From the NCBI GenBank assembly GCA_963693365.1, contig CAVNZM010000005.1:12648001-12712000 (forward strand): DNA of 64,000 bases, read 5' to 3'. The DNA is from Amoebidium appalachense (taxonomy: Eukaryota; Ichthyosporea). The position numbers and the translations under genes are program-made. Positions 45,118 to 64,000 of this stretch are shown here, piece after piece. The notes beneath the pieces were generated by a model. That model saw only the letters and a program-made list of their open reading frames with translations. It searched no databases and was not told the origin of the DNA. Each line of letters starts with the position of its first letter. Positions within the stretch are counted from its first letter, which is position 1.

Positions 45118-45800
45118 AAGGTAGAGAAAGAACGCGAGGAAGGGCAGGCAGCAGGGAGGCAAGCACCAAAGACCAGCAGCAGTCCAGCACCCAGCATGGC
45201 TGGGACCACTATCCGGTACACGGCTGAGTCTGCCGGCTGACTGCGCACCCACCGTGCCACTGCCTCCCCTGGGCCCACTAGCACTGCACAGGGGGGTTAG
45301 CTGCCTGCTTGCTCCTCCACTTAACACCATATTCATACATCCTACTTCCCCCTTCTTTCCCCCACCCCCCATCCCCATTACCCCTCAAACACAAAAACAC
45401 ACATAAACATACATACAAACGCCCGCACACGCATGCATCCACACGTGCAGTGCTCATACACACACACACTCTCTCTCTCTCTTTCACACGCGCACACACC
45501 CGCACACGCACAGACCCACACGCCATGTTCACGCACATGCACAACACTGAGACGAACTACCGCCCCCCCCACCCACACACCCCACCCCCTCCCTCCGGAT
45601 CCCCCCTTCCCCCCGTCCTAACTATCGCGCTCCCCCATTCTTCCCCTCCTTCTCCCCCCCCTCCCCCCTCCCCCTCCCCCCCCCCCCCCCCCCTTCTTCC
45701 AGGGCCACCTACTTGCCAGCAGCAGGGCAACCTGTGCGGTCAGCAGGTAGGCCAGACCCACGTGGCCTATCTTGTCCAGCAGCGACCCTACGTCAAACAT
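42967..45800 (-). CDS. BAP31/BAP29-like ER membrane protein (short form)
   Basis: Start ATG at 45,800 in context ccgccaccATG. Exons (minus): 45,800-45,713, 45,283-45,167, 44,314-44,281 (tentative), 43,425-43,352 and 43,022-42,967. Exon 1 gives a hydrophobic helix ([17 protein letters not shown]). Exon 2 gives [14 protein letters not shown], then a second helix ([15 protein letters not shown]). The tentative exon reads [11 protein letters not shown], like the AVREIRKY stretch of BAP31. The next reads [12 protein letters not shown], matching the RAQRNLYIAGF signature of this family. BAP31 proteins are ER membrane sorting chaperones. Two joins (exon 2-3 and exon 4-5) are one base out of phase, so borders or sequence are imperfect. 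The long cytosolic coiled coil of animal BAP31 is not seen. Confidence 0.5.
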
Positions 45801-46273
45801 GGTGGCGGTGGATGCAAGGGGGCACGAGTGCTAGGACGAAAAAGGTAGACAACACAACTTCGCACTTGAATTGGCAAAACGGACTCGGACGTCGACCACG
45901 GCCCTCTGCAGCTGAACACAGTTTAGTTGCAGGATGACGTCAAAAAATCAATGCCTTATAAGGCTACTATGAGCCACGTCCGATTGGCTTTTAGTGTAAA
46001 ACCTCGGGAGTATCAGCTGAGTTAGGCCGGCGCCTCATGAGCACGCGTCGCACTCACAGCTCTGCAGTTGCACCGCAGCCGAGAACACGTTTAAAAAGCC
46101 TTGTCATCGAGTTGTCACGGCGTGCTTCTGGGGCGACCATCTTTTTGTAGTCCGTTCAGTCACCTACAAGCCACTTTCACAGCCACCGTTTTTGTTTGTG
46201 CAGCCCAGATCACTGTTTCCTTTTGTTGCCTTTCTGTAAAAGCAGTCAAAGAGAGTTATTCAGAGCCAGCAGC
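45801..46273. promoter_or_regulatory. divergent promoter region
   Basis: 473 bp between two start codons on opposite strands (BAP31-like at 45,800, POLDIP2-like at 46,274). It contains a palindromic CRE TGACGTCA (45,935-45,942), a symmetrical CTTATAAG TATA-like motif (45,957-45,964) and ATTGG (about 45,984). It is free of the microsatellites that fill most of the window, which fits a functional promoter. Confidence 0.5.
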
Positions 46274-55092
<8,819 letters not shown>

Positions 55093-56415
55093 ATGGGCAA
55101 CAGTCAGTCTTCAACCCAACCTGTGCCGCAGCTAGAAGAGATTATGCAAGCACTAGGCAGTGCCACAGCCCAGGATTTTGAGCATGTGTTTGGCCACACC
55201 TCCCACATGCCCATAGTTGGTGCATCGGAAGGGGAGACACAGGTTGATGGCAGAGAGAATGAAGTGGGGTTTGGAGCGCAGCTGCACGCATACGTGTGCA
55301 GTGTAAGCCCTACCGGGGTTGTGGATGCAAAGAGCCTGAGCAGTGCGCTACATTCACTCCTTTCAGACGACACGAAGACAACACACGAGGCTTTCTGGAG
55401 ACTGCTTTTAAACGGACACAAAACATGGCATTGGGGTGTGCGCGTGTCGTACGAGTTGGCTGTAGTGGCATTCGGGCTCAACTATGTACCCCTGAGCGAA
55501 AGATCTATGCAGGCCGCTCTAGGAACAACATCAACATCTGATCACACAAAGATGGCACGATACACAGGAACACACATGCCCTGGCTGTTTGCAGGGGCGC
55601 AACATTACATTGTTCAACGGTGTCGGTCCCTACAACCCTCCACATTGCCACCATGGCTAAAGGCACCCCCTTTTGCTGTGGGTGTGTTCGGTGGATCATC
55701 GAATGTTTTACTCCCAGCAGACACGTGGCTCCTTTCGTGCCTTCTTCCACCCATATACACGGGTAGAGAGACACATACACGTGCACAAGCGCCCGAGGAA
55801 GGATCTAGCACCTTCGTGTGGGAACTTCTTTACAACAGCACCGAGCACGGGTTAAGTCTCAATCGTCTTCGCCATCACGTGTTTGGCTACGCAGGTCCGA
55901 CCTTCCTTTTGGTTGCAGACACACAGGGGAATGTGTGTGGTGCAGCGGTGGATGTAATCTGGGATGATGGGGGGGAGAGGTGGGGGGGCCAAGAGTGCCG
56001 GGTGTTCAATTTGCTTCCTGCTGTGACGGTGGTGGCCCCACCAACACAACCTAAAAACACGGCACAGACAAAGGGGATAGGTGGAATGTATGTGAACGAC
56101 AAGGGGAGGCATAACAGCCACGGGGTGGGGGCAGGGTGGGATGGACGCAGGCAGAGGCTGTGGTTGGACCAAGACCTGTCGAAGGGATGGGAGTGTGTGG
56201 GTGGTGGGGTGCAAAGGGACTTTGGGGTGCGTATGGTGGAGGTGTGGGGGTGTGGGGGGGAGAGGGCGGCACGTGACCAAGCACAGCACCGGGCGTGGAA
56301 GGAGGCGGAAAGGCAGAGAAGGGAAAAGAGCAAACGGCTGGAGGCGTGGGATGATGACCCTGATAAGGCCTTGCTGGAAATGGCAGGTGTGACCGTGAAC
56401 CATGCACAGCAATAG
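55093..56415 (+). CDS. MEAK7/TLDC1-like TLDc-domain protein
   Basis: A single-exon ORF of 440 residues, intronless among intron-rich neighbours. The N-terminus MGNSQSS fits N-myristoylation (Gly2, Ser6), as in human MEAK7, which begins MGNS. Residues about 40-180 form a helical, EF-hand-like region without clear Ca loops. The TLDc domain spans about 205-387: ELLYNSTEHGLSLNRL, GPTFLLVADTQGNVCGA, FNLLPAV, GIGGMYVNDKGRHN, RLWLDQDLSKG, MVEVWGCGG. The end, DDPDKALLEMAG, matches the conserved MEAK7 tail (DP...ALLE.+G). MEAK7 acts at lysosomes in an alternative mTOR pathway in animals, and TLDc proteins also bind V-ATPase. The family call is strong; function by analogy. Confidence 0.85.
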   Translation: MGNSQSSTQPVPQLEEIMQALGSATAQDFEHVFGHTSHMPIVGASEGETQVDGRENEVGFGAQLHAYVCSVSPTGVVDAKSLSSALHSLLSDDTKTTHEAFWRLLLNGHKTWHWGVRVSYELAVVAFGLNYVPLSERSMQAALGTTSTSDHTKMARYTGTHMPWLFAGAQHYIVQRCRSLQPSTLPPWLKAPPFAVGVFGGSSNVLLPADTWLLSCLLPPIYTGRETHTRAQAPEEGSSTFVWELLYNSTEHGLSLNRLRHHVFGYAGPTFLLVADTQGNVCGAAVDVIWDDGGERWGGQECRVFNLLPAVTVVAPPTQPKNTAQTKGIGGMYVNDKGRHNSHGVGAGWDGRRQRLWLDQDLSKGWECVGGGVQRDFGVRMVEVWGCGGERAARDQAQHRAWKEAERQRREKSKRLEAWDDDPDKALLEMAGVTVNHAQQ

Positions 56416-56425
56416 GGCTTTGGGG

Positions 56426-56492
56426 ATTAAAGCAGCAGGAAAAAAGGACTTTCGATCAGGGGCAGGACCCCGAAAGTTTAGACTGCTTTAAT
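56426..56492 (+). ncRNA. nested hairpin in presumed 3'-UTR
   Basis: ATTAAAGCAG (56,426-56,435) pairs perfectly with CTGCTTTAAT (56,483-56,492). Inside, ACTTTCG (56,448-56,454) pairs with CGAAAGT (56,471-56,477), and GGGG can pair with CCCC at the apex. It begins 11 bases after the MEAK7-like stop codon. It may be a structured 3'-UTR element or a processing signal; no known family is recognised. Confidence 0.5.
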
Positions 56493-56817
56493 ATATACAT
56501 GTGCTTTTAAAACTTACGAATGCAAGAGGGCAGATGTGAGATACCAATTCTGCTATCTATACTGGAGCATAAAATATACCAGAATTGCCCATGTGGCCAT
56601 ACATACATACATAGTAAGGGGCATGCCCGCAAATTTAAACGTGTGCGAAACCATATTGGACACCTGTAAAGGAGGGGCAAACGTGTACATGTGTGCTGGC
56701 GAAGCCAGGCTCCCCCCCCTCCTTCCCCCCCCCCCCCCCCCCCCCCTCCCCCCCTCGCCCCCCACCCTTCCCCCCCCCCTTCCCAACTGCCCTTTAGCTA
56801 CAAAACAAACACAATAG

Positions 56818-56855
<38 letters not shown>

Positions 56856-59340
56856 AGCTCTAGAGCCTCCCAACCCGGCCTGGCCAAGCCCCGCTCCCCC
56901 GAGTCCCCCCCCCCCCCCCCCCCCTTTAGTCCCCCCCCACCTCCCCCCCCCCCCCCCCCCATGCACACACACAAATACCCTCCCTTCACCTACCTCGGCC
57001 CATACAAAACCACTCAAATTCATTTATGCACTCCCCTTCACCACATAGCCTCCGTCCCCCCTCACCCACCGTGCACCTTAATCGAGTCCCCCCTCCTTCC
57101 CCCTCCCGGATCTCGAGATCTTTCCCGGCCAAACACACCCCCTCCTCTCCCCACCACCTCTCTTCTCTCCCCTCCTTCCCACCCCCAGTTGGCCCACCCA
57201 ACCCCACCCGTTGGCCGGTCAGGCTGCTGGGGGTCCTCAAACCCCATCGGCTCCAGCCCCATCAGCCCTCCCTCCCCATCCTCCTCGTCATCAGATCTAG
57301 ACCGGCTGCGCCCCACCCATCACACAGACACGCGCACTAATTTTCGCCGGCGTGCGATGTCGCAGCTGCGACATAAGTCATCCCGCAACACTATATTGAC
57401 GGATGTGAGGTGCCTGCGTGGGCAGGTGGGGGGAGAAGCACGTGTGTGTGTACGCGATGGTTTCAAAGGCCGGACACCGGGGCCGGTGGTTTTGACGGTG
57501 AGTGCCCTGCGCAGGCCAGACTCAGGATCGGCGGTCGCAAGGCCTCCTACTCTGACGGGCCTGGAAACGTATGCGTCACGATCTGAAGCTGAATTCCGGG
57601 TTAGGCTGACCCCAACTCCAGCCTGTTCCGAAAAATAGCATCAAAAATGAGAGGCCTGCCACGACAGATGAAATAGTAACAGGCTGGTTTTGGCGGGCAA
57701 ATTGCAATTGGCCAATCGCGTTGTTCGAGCGGAGCGGTTGTTTACGTTTCTCCCCTTTACCTTGTTGTGTAAGCAAGACTTTGGTAGAGTGTCACGGGCC
57801 CTTGTTACAATGCTTAGGACAAACTGGTGTGACAACGTTGAATGTCACACGCTGTTTAGTCACATCATAATCTTTGAAAATGGTTCACATAGATGCCTCA
57901 TAAATGTAGTGTCTGCGGCTACCGATCCAACGTATGCCTGGAGCTGTGAGCCTCGTGCAGGAAATGCACCTGTACCCATGTTCAAAGATCCGAAGGAGCT
58001 TCTGAGCAGACATGTGCAAAGTTGGTGTCGCATTATATATACACCAAAAAAAGGGTCTTTTCAACGTGCAGCGGGGGCGGGGGCGGGGGGGGGGGGAGGG
58101 GGGAATAGTTGGAAGCAAACTTTACTCGCTGCCCCCCCCCCCCCCCCCCCCCCCCCCCTCCCCCCCGCCGCCATACCCCCTCCCCACCCCCCCCCCCCCC
58201 CCCCCCCCCCTCCCCCCCCTTGACCGCCTCCTCGAAAAGTCCCCCCCCCCCCCCCCCCCCCCCCTCTATATCCCCCTTTTGTCTTCAACTCCCATAGCTA
58301 ACTTTGTTGGGCGCCAATCTCCCGGTCATCAATCGTCGTGAGTTGTCTCTCTTCGCCGGCTCTATTCAAAACTCGGAATACTGGCCTCTCCCTCAATCCC
58401 TCCTCCCTTCCCCACCAAGTCCTTCAGTAAGTACTTCTGCCGACAACGTTTATGTCTCTAGGCTATGGAAGCTTCCGCATGCTCTGTGTGTGTGTATGTC
58501 CGTGTGCCTCTATGATCGTGTGAGTGTGTCTTTGTGTGCTTGCTGTGGGTGTGTGGGCGGCAGCTGCAGGCACTGGGTGCGTACTTGTCACCGTTGCAGC
58601 GTGTGGTATATTGACTGTATTAGTGCGTGCCGACGGTGATGGTTACGTGTCGGACGTCGGTGTTGTGTATGTGCTTGTAGGTGCGCACCTCTTCATCTCT
58701 TCGCCCCATCTACCAGCCTCTTGTTATGTCCCCGTGGCGAGCAGCCGTGTCAATCGATCGATTCAGATCTATTCAGATCTATTTGCTTTGTTTACATTTC
58801 GTCGGTGCCGGTACATCCAATCAGATGTCGGAATTTCGTGACGAGTGAGCCAATCATAAATTTGATATCTGCTTATCCAATCGGATGATCGAATACAATT
58901 ATATATTTGCGTAAATGTTTCGGTTACTTGGAAACGAACTACGGTGAGACTCGTGTGAGTGGACATAGTGGCGAGTTCGGTAGAAACTTATGGCCTCTTC
59001 CGTGTTGATTGGAACACATAAACGGTACGGCCAGAGAGAACGAATAACTAACAAGCAGGTTGTGAGTGATTGGAGAGTCTCATATTCGACCAGTCATGTC
59101 GAGGGCATCCAGGCAAAGTCCAGCTGCAGTGAGTGGTCTTTGTAAACCTGCAGATACACATGTGAGAGACACAGCACTCCGAAAGGTAACTGGTAACCAA
59201 AGTCACAAACAGGAAAAATACTGGTACCTGTTTATTTGGAGTATATTTCGGGGCTGTGTAAGTCATAAGTCATGCAGCAGTAAAGATTATATATGAGTGT
59301 TAGAACCGGCAAGAGACCAAGTTAACACACACAGTAATTG
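56493..59340. other. C-rich region with possible but unproven coding
   Basis: Multiple C-runs (56,721-56,960 and 58,133-58,263) surround an open frame at about 57,180-57,638 on plus (Ser/Pro-rich, then RRRAMSQLRHKSSRNTILTD), overlapped by an acidic frame on minus (57,180-57,310, RSRSDDEEDGEGG). Neither has firm splice borders or a recognisable domain. A repeat (aggcctnctactctgacgggcctggaaac) at 57,549-57,571 recurs inverted at 60,406-60,433. Confidence 0.3.
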
Positions 59341-59366
59341 CTAGCCCTGTACTAATCTGTAATATG

Positions 59367-59428
59367 ATTGGTCGGCTAGGGAGTTGTGTGATTGGTCAAG
59401 TAATGTTGTCCGACCACACGTATATAAG
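59367..59428 (+). promoter_or_regulatory. promoter: two inverted CCAAT boxes and TATATAAG
   Basis: ATTGG at 59,367 and 59,391, then TATATAAG at 59,421-59,428, properly spaced for a plus-strand start near 59,450. The downstream DNA soon becomes GT-rich (59,590-59,700). The only ORF there (59,547-59,744) is weak, so the transcript could be non-coding or have a distant coding exon. Confidence 0.45.
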
Positions 59429-59948
59429 CGTACGCATATCGATCCCCTGAAATCCAGTTCAGAGTGAACCCCGTTTTCTCATACACATACACTTTACACT
59501 GAAGTGTCCGTGAGGATACTTAACAGCTCTTCTCTTTAACATAGTCGTGCGGAAAAAAGTTCTTACGTTAAGGTTTTTAGGCTTTTTCATGGTGCTCTCT
59601 GTGCATGTGTGTTTGTGTGTACTTGTGCGTGCCCGCGCGCGTGTGTGTCAGGCGGTGTGCGTGCACGCGCACGCGTATGCTGCGAGTCATAGTGGGCGTG
59701 TGACTTGTGTGCCCCAGTTTTTTTGTTGCGTGCGTGTAAAGTAGCGTGTGGTCGGTGCTGTCACTTGGCTATGGTGCCGGAGCAACGTTTATGTAACTTA
59801 AGGTGCGTATACCACGGGCCGTGTTCTGTCTCTCCCCTGACTCTTTTTAGTAGTTCCAGAGTCACGGAGAGCGTGGACATACGTGTTTGTGTATATATAC
59901 GTGCGCCAGTGCCCCTCCCCACTCCTCCTCCTCGCCTCCCTCCCCCTC

Positions 59949-59989
<41 letters not shown>

Positions 59990-60078
59990 AAAACCCCTAG
60001 CAACAACCGTTCACCAGTTTTCTAAACCCTCCGGATGGCACATGTATGTAACCACACCAGCTCCACGGCCAGCTTGTA

Positions 60079-60223
<145 letters not shown>

Positions 60224-60239
60224 TGCGTATGTGTGTGTA

Positions 60240-62419
60240 CAATATAATGAAAGTATAACCGTTTTAAATTGTATACTTGTATATCGATGTTTCTTTCACA
60301 CCGCTGAGTTGACTGTATCAGCTACCGGCAACTTGCCCAATACATATATCGAATCTAGTCCAACCCAGCCAGTTCCATTTTTGCATTCCGATCTGCACTC
60401 CTCCGTTTCCAGGCCCGTCAGAGTAGCAGGCCTTGCCAGGTCAGCCCGCTCGCTTCTCACATTAACCAAATATGGTTATTTATATTTTAAACCAATCAAA
60501 CGCTGCTACAAGTCGGCATTTTGTGGCTCACATAAACACTTGCTGATTGGACAAAGCCCGGTACATGGCCCTCTGAACTTCTGAAGTTCTGAGTTATTAG
60601 TCTCTTAGTCTTGTAACGTCCAGTCGGTGTACTGACGTAGAGTATTTAAATTTGTTAAGTGCCCATGGCTGGGTAAAATATAGGGTGCGGCTGTGTGAAT
60701 ACAGGCGAGCAGGACGCGGCTCTGAATAACTTTATTGTCGACTCCCGGCAACGTTGCCATTACATTATTGTTATATCAATGCTTTACATTTTTTGGTCGT
60801 TTATCACGATCATATTCTCTCCGGCACCGGCACGTGAACGTGCACAGGCCTCAGTGACTCAGTCAAGTCTCAAAAGTCTTCGTTTTCTGTTCCATTCAAG
60901 CTCTCTTTTTCATTTTCTTTTGCGCACTTGTGGTGTATTATTAGCTCATACAGCGAACTTATTACTGTGTGTTGGTGCGCTAGTGTAGGTACGCCTTATA
61001 AGCACTGAGCCAGACAAGTCTTTGCAAGCAGTTGCACTTCATTGCATGTATTGTTGCTGGAACACAAATTTGCGGTTAGGTGGGTGCTTGGGTGTTCACA
61101 TCGATGGGGTTCGCCTAATTTTCTCACCTAGACCGGGTGCAAGTAATTTCATAGGGTATTCTCGTTGCGTTGTACGCTACTGTAGTGCTGTGCTGTGCAT
61201 GTTCTTTTGCATTGAATTCATAGTTCTAATTATGTTCGGTGAGTAGGCGTTGTATTCGCTATAGCCCTGTCTACTTCAGTTACTATCTACACCCTGCACC
61301 ATGGAGGAAAGAGGCAACCAGGTTGGTGCCTTGCTGCCTGGCAGAACCACAGCTACCCAAGGTACGTGTTGAGGCTTCTAGGGGAAGGGCAAACAGGTTT
61401 GGTTGCTTTCTGTGGGACATGAAAGAAACTGGGTGAAGTGGATGGCTGGCTTTTCTAAAGCATTTCGATTACGTTTACACGTGGCTTTCTTCGCAGTATT
61501 GCTCGTTGCTTTGCATGTTTAGCTCACCCTGAATAAGCGGTGAGAGTTAACGATTTCGTCTTCGTTAACGGTCTTAGTATTGTGTCAGCACTGAATTTGG
61601 GCACACCCTTCCCTCCCTCCCTCCCTCCCTCCCTCCCTTGCTCGCTCCTTCCTCCCTCCCTCCCTCCCTCCCTCCAACCATCCACTCATACTTCTCGCCC
61701 TTCTTCTCCCGTTCTCTTTCTTTCCCTCTCAAAGACCCTCTGATCTCTCTCCTGCCCTCCCTCTCTTGCCTTCTCCCCCTCTCCGCCTCTCTCCCCTCTC
61801 CCTATCCCTCCCCTAATGTCTATTTCTTTCTATCTCTCCTTCCGTTTTCCTCTCATCTCAGTCCCTTTTCTAACCCATTCTCCCTTCCCCTTCCCTCCCC
61901 CCTCACACCCTGCTCGCTCACTCGGGTCTCGCTCCCTCTCTCTGCCTCTTTTTCCACGCACGCACGCACGCACACAAACCACACAAGCACACATATATAT
62001 TCACCCCTCGCTCCCTCCCCTCCCCCTCCCCCTCCCCCCTCTCTTTGCTTCTCTCGTTTCACCCCGCCTCCCATCCTCCTCCCCCATCCCCCCTCTCGTT
62101 GCTTCTCTCTCTTATTTTTTCCTTCCTTTGTCCCTTTCTTGTCTCCGTCTGCCTTCCCCCCTCCCTCTTCCTCTCTTACTAGGTTTTTTTGGCCTGTTGA
62201 CTGTCTTCCCTCCCCCCCCCCCCCCCCCCCCCACCCCCTCTCTCCTCTCCCCCTCCCTCCCCTCCCCCCCGCTTCCACACACACACACACGTGCGCGCGC
62301 TCACCGGTGCCCTGATGGGTCTTCTGAATATATCAAACCCCCATGCATACTCTTTGTGTGCTTTTCAGAATCTGTATACAGTCGTCTGCCGTGTATGTGT
62401 ACTTCGTACTCTGTAATGA

Positions 62420-62454
<35 letters not shown>

Positions 62455-62818
62455 CTCCCCTACCCCCTCCCCCCGCCCACGGCACCGGGCGCTATACTTC
62501 GCCGTAGACATAGTTTTGATTTCATCGGCTTCCCCTTGTTTTCGTCTGAACAATACATAAGAATGCAGCAGGAATCTTGTTTGTGCATTGCCACATAGTT
62601 ATCTCTGCACAAAAACACCAACAGATCCCTCTCTTTTCCCCCCCCGCCCCCTCTCTCCGTTCTCTCAGCACTAGGCATACACGAAAGGTGCTTATGAAAC
62701 CAAATTCACGTGGTGGGCGATGCATGCTTGTATGAAAACACACAAATGTGCACACGGACACACATACAAAAGCACACGCAGGCGAGCATACACACACACA
62801 CACTTACACACACACGCA

Positions 62819-62879
<61 letters not shown>

Positions 62880-63115
62880 GCGCGCGCACACACAATATGG
62901 CGATACATCTTGGCCTAAGTTTCCTGCTTGCACGCTGTCCACAAACCTGTGTGTCTCGCGTGCACGTGCAGGAAAGCGCACACCCACAATGCTCAAACAT
63001 ACACACCCCTGCATCCACGTCCCCCCCAACATGGGGGGAAATATTCACACCATAGAGACGTATGCACACAAGTACACGTGCGGGCACACAGGTGCGCGCG
63101 CACGTACGCGCGCGT

Positions 63116-63189
<74 letters not shown>

Positions 63190-63340
63190 GCACGCTTGCA
63201 TGCATACCACCCACATACCCACACACTGACAATCTCCTCCCACATATTTATTCACCACCCACGCAATCACACCAGCCCATTCTACAGGCAAAATGGCACA
63301 CCCACGTGTGCATGGGGTATCGATGGCTCTGCGGCTACAA
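60240..63340. other. no gene supported; pyrimidine tract and CA repeats
   Basis: 60,240-61,600 is mixed-composition DNA with CCAAT-type motifs but no convincing exon. 61,605-62,280 is a pyrimidine-rich strand beginning with (CCCT)n. 62,421-62,452 is a C-run. 62,815-62,880 and 63,118-63,184 are (CA)n with CG-rich flanks. Confidence 0.5.
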
Positions 63341-63374
63341 ATTTGGGTGTATGAACGGGTGAACGATGGAGGGG

Positions 63375-64000
63375 ATCTACGAGTTTAAGGGTGTGTGGTT
63401 ACGAGGTTATGGGTGTGGGGTTTAAGGGTGTGTGGTTACGAGGTTATGGGTGTGGGGTTTAAGGGTGTGTGGTTACGAGGTTATGGGTGTGGGGTTTAAG
63501 GTGTGGGGTTACGAGGTTATGGGTGTGGGGTTTAAGGTGTGGGGTTACGAGGTTATTGGTGTGGGGTGGGGTTACGAGGTAAAGGGTGTGGGGTTTAAGG
63601 GTGTGGGGTTAGACGCATCTACGGGTTTAAGGGTGTGGGGTTTAAGGGTGTGGGGTTATGAGATTAAGGGTGTGGGGTTATGAGATTAAGGGTGTGGGGT
63701 TTAAGGGTGTGGGGTTATGAGATTAAGGGTGTGGGGTTTAAGGGTGTGGGGTTATGAGATTAAGGGTTTCTACGGGGTTAAGGGTGCGGGTCTAAGGGTG
63801 TGGGGGTTACGAGGTTAAGGTTGTGGGGTCTAAGGGTGGGGGGGGGGTTTACGAGGTTAAGGGTGTGGGGTTAAGAGTGTGGGGGGTTTTGAGGTTAAGG
63901 GCGTGGGGCCTAAGGTTGTGGAATTGTGGGGTTATGAGGTTTAGGGTGTGGGGCCTAAGGTTGCGGGGTTACGAGGTTAAGGTTGCGGGGTTCCGAGGTT
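63375..64000. repeat. minisatellite of GTGTGGGGTTTAAGG / GGTTACGAGGTTA units
   Basis: Degenerate tandem array reaching the window edge. Two short modules alternate: ggttacgaggttatgg (later ggttatgagattaagg) and gtgtggggtttaagg. Early units are about 37-40 bp. Later ones drift and shorten, and include single TTTAGGG, TTAAGGG and CCTAAGG words. The G-rich strand reads toward the right end of the window. Confidence 0.9.

Overview
This window is eukaryotic nuclear DNA. Its genes are split by many GT-AG introns. The introns and intergenic DNA are packed with (CA/GT)n, (GA/CT)n and long poly-G/poly-C tracts, so most long open frames are simple-repeat artefacts. The gene set (a GATA factor, BAP31-like and POLDIP2-like proteins, a MEAK7/TLDc protein, and a receptor with EGF, WSC and beta-gamma-crystallin modules) suggests a large-intron opisthokont or other protist. 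I cannot place it more precisely from sequence alone.

Layout. 1-4,420: the 3' part of a plus-strand GATA zinc-finger gene whose start lies outside the window. 7,956-8,555 (minus): a coiled-coil protein with two RVxF-type PP1-docking motifs. 11,622-12,147: a TATA box and a small secreted or membrane ORF. 12,443-12,766 (minus): a SnoaL/NTF2-like protein. 12,860-17,328: no convincing gene, but several perfect inverted repeats. 17,329-40,340: the centrepiece, a roughly 32-exon, roughly 2,200-residue single-pass receptor-like protein. 42,967-45,800 (minus) and 46,274-52,306 (plus): a divergent BAP31-like / POLDIP2-like pair sharing a 473-bp intergenic region. 53,110-54,260: a recent 621-bp tandem duplication. 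55,093-56,415: an intronless, probably N-myristoylated MEAK7-like TLDc protein, followed by a strong hairpin. 56,493-64,000: repeats, one likely promoter and a terminal minisatellite.

The receptor gene is the most unusual item. After a signal peptide and a beta-helix-like N-terminus come five beta-gamma-crystallin exons, ten EGF modules, three WSC domains, a polybasic site and one transmembrane helix. Almost every module exon is phase 1-1. About 2.7 kb of it has been duplicated in tandem, and the two copies differ by the exact presence or absence of one intron. One decayed EGF exon persists in an intron. Two apparent frame breaks mean the gene needs cDNA support. Exon boundaries throughout are hand calls from splice consensus, frame continuity and family resemblance. 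I ran no searches.
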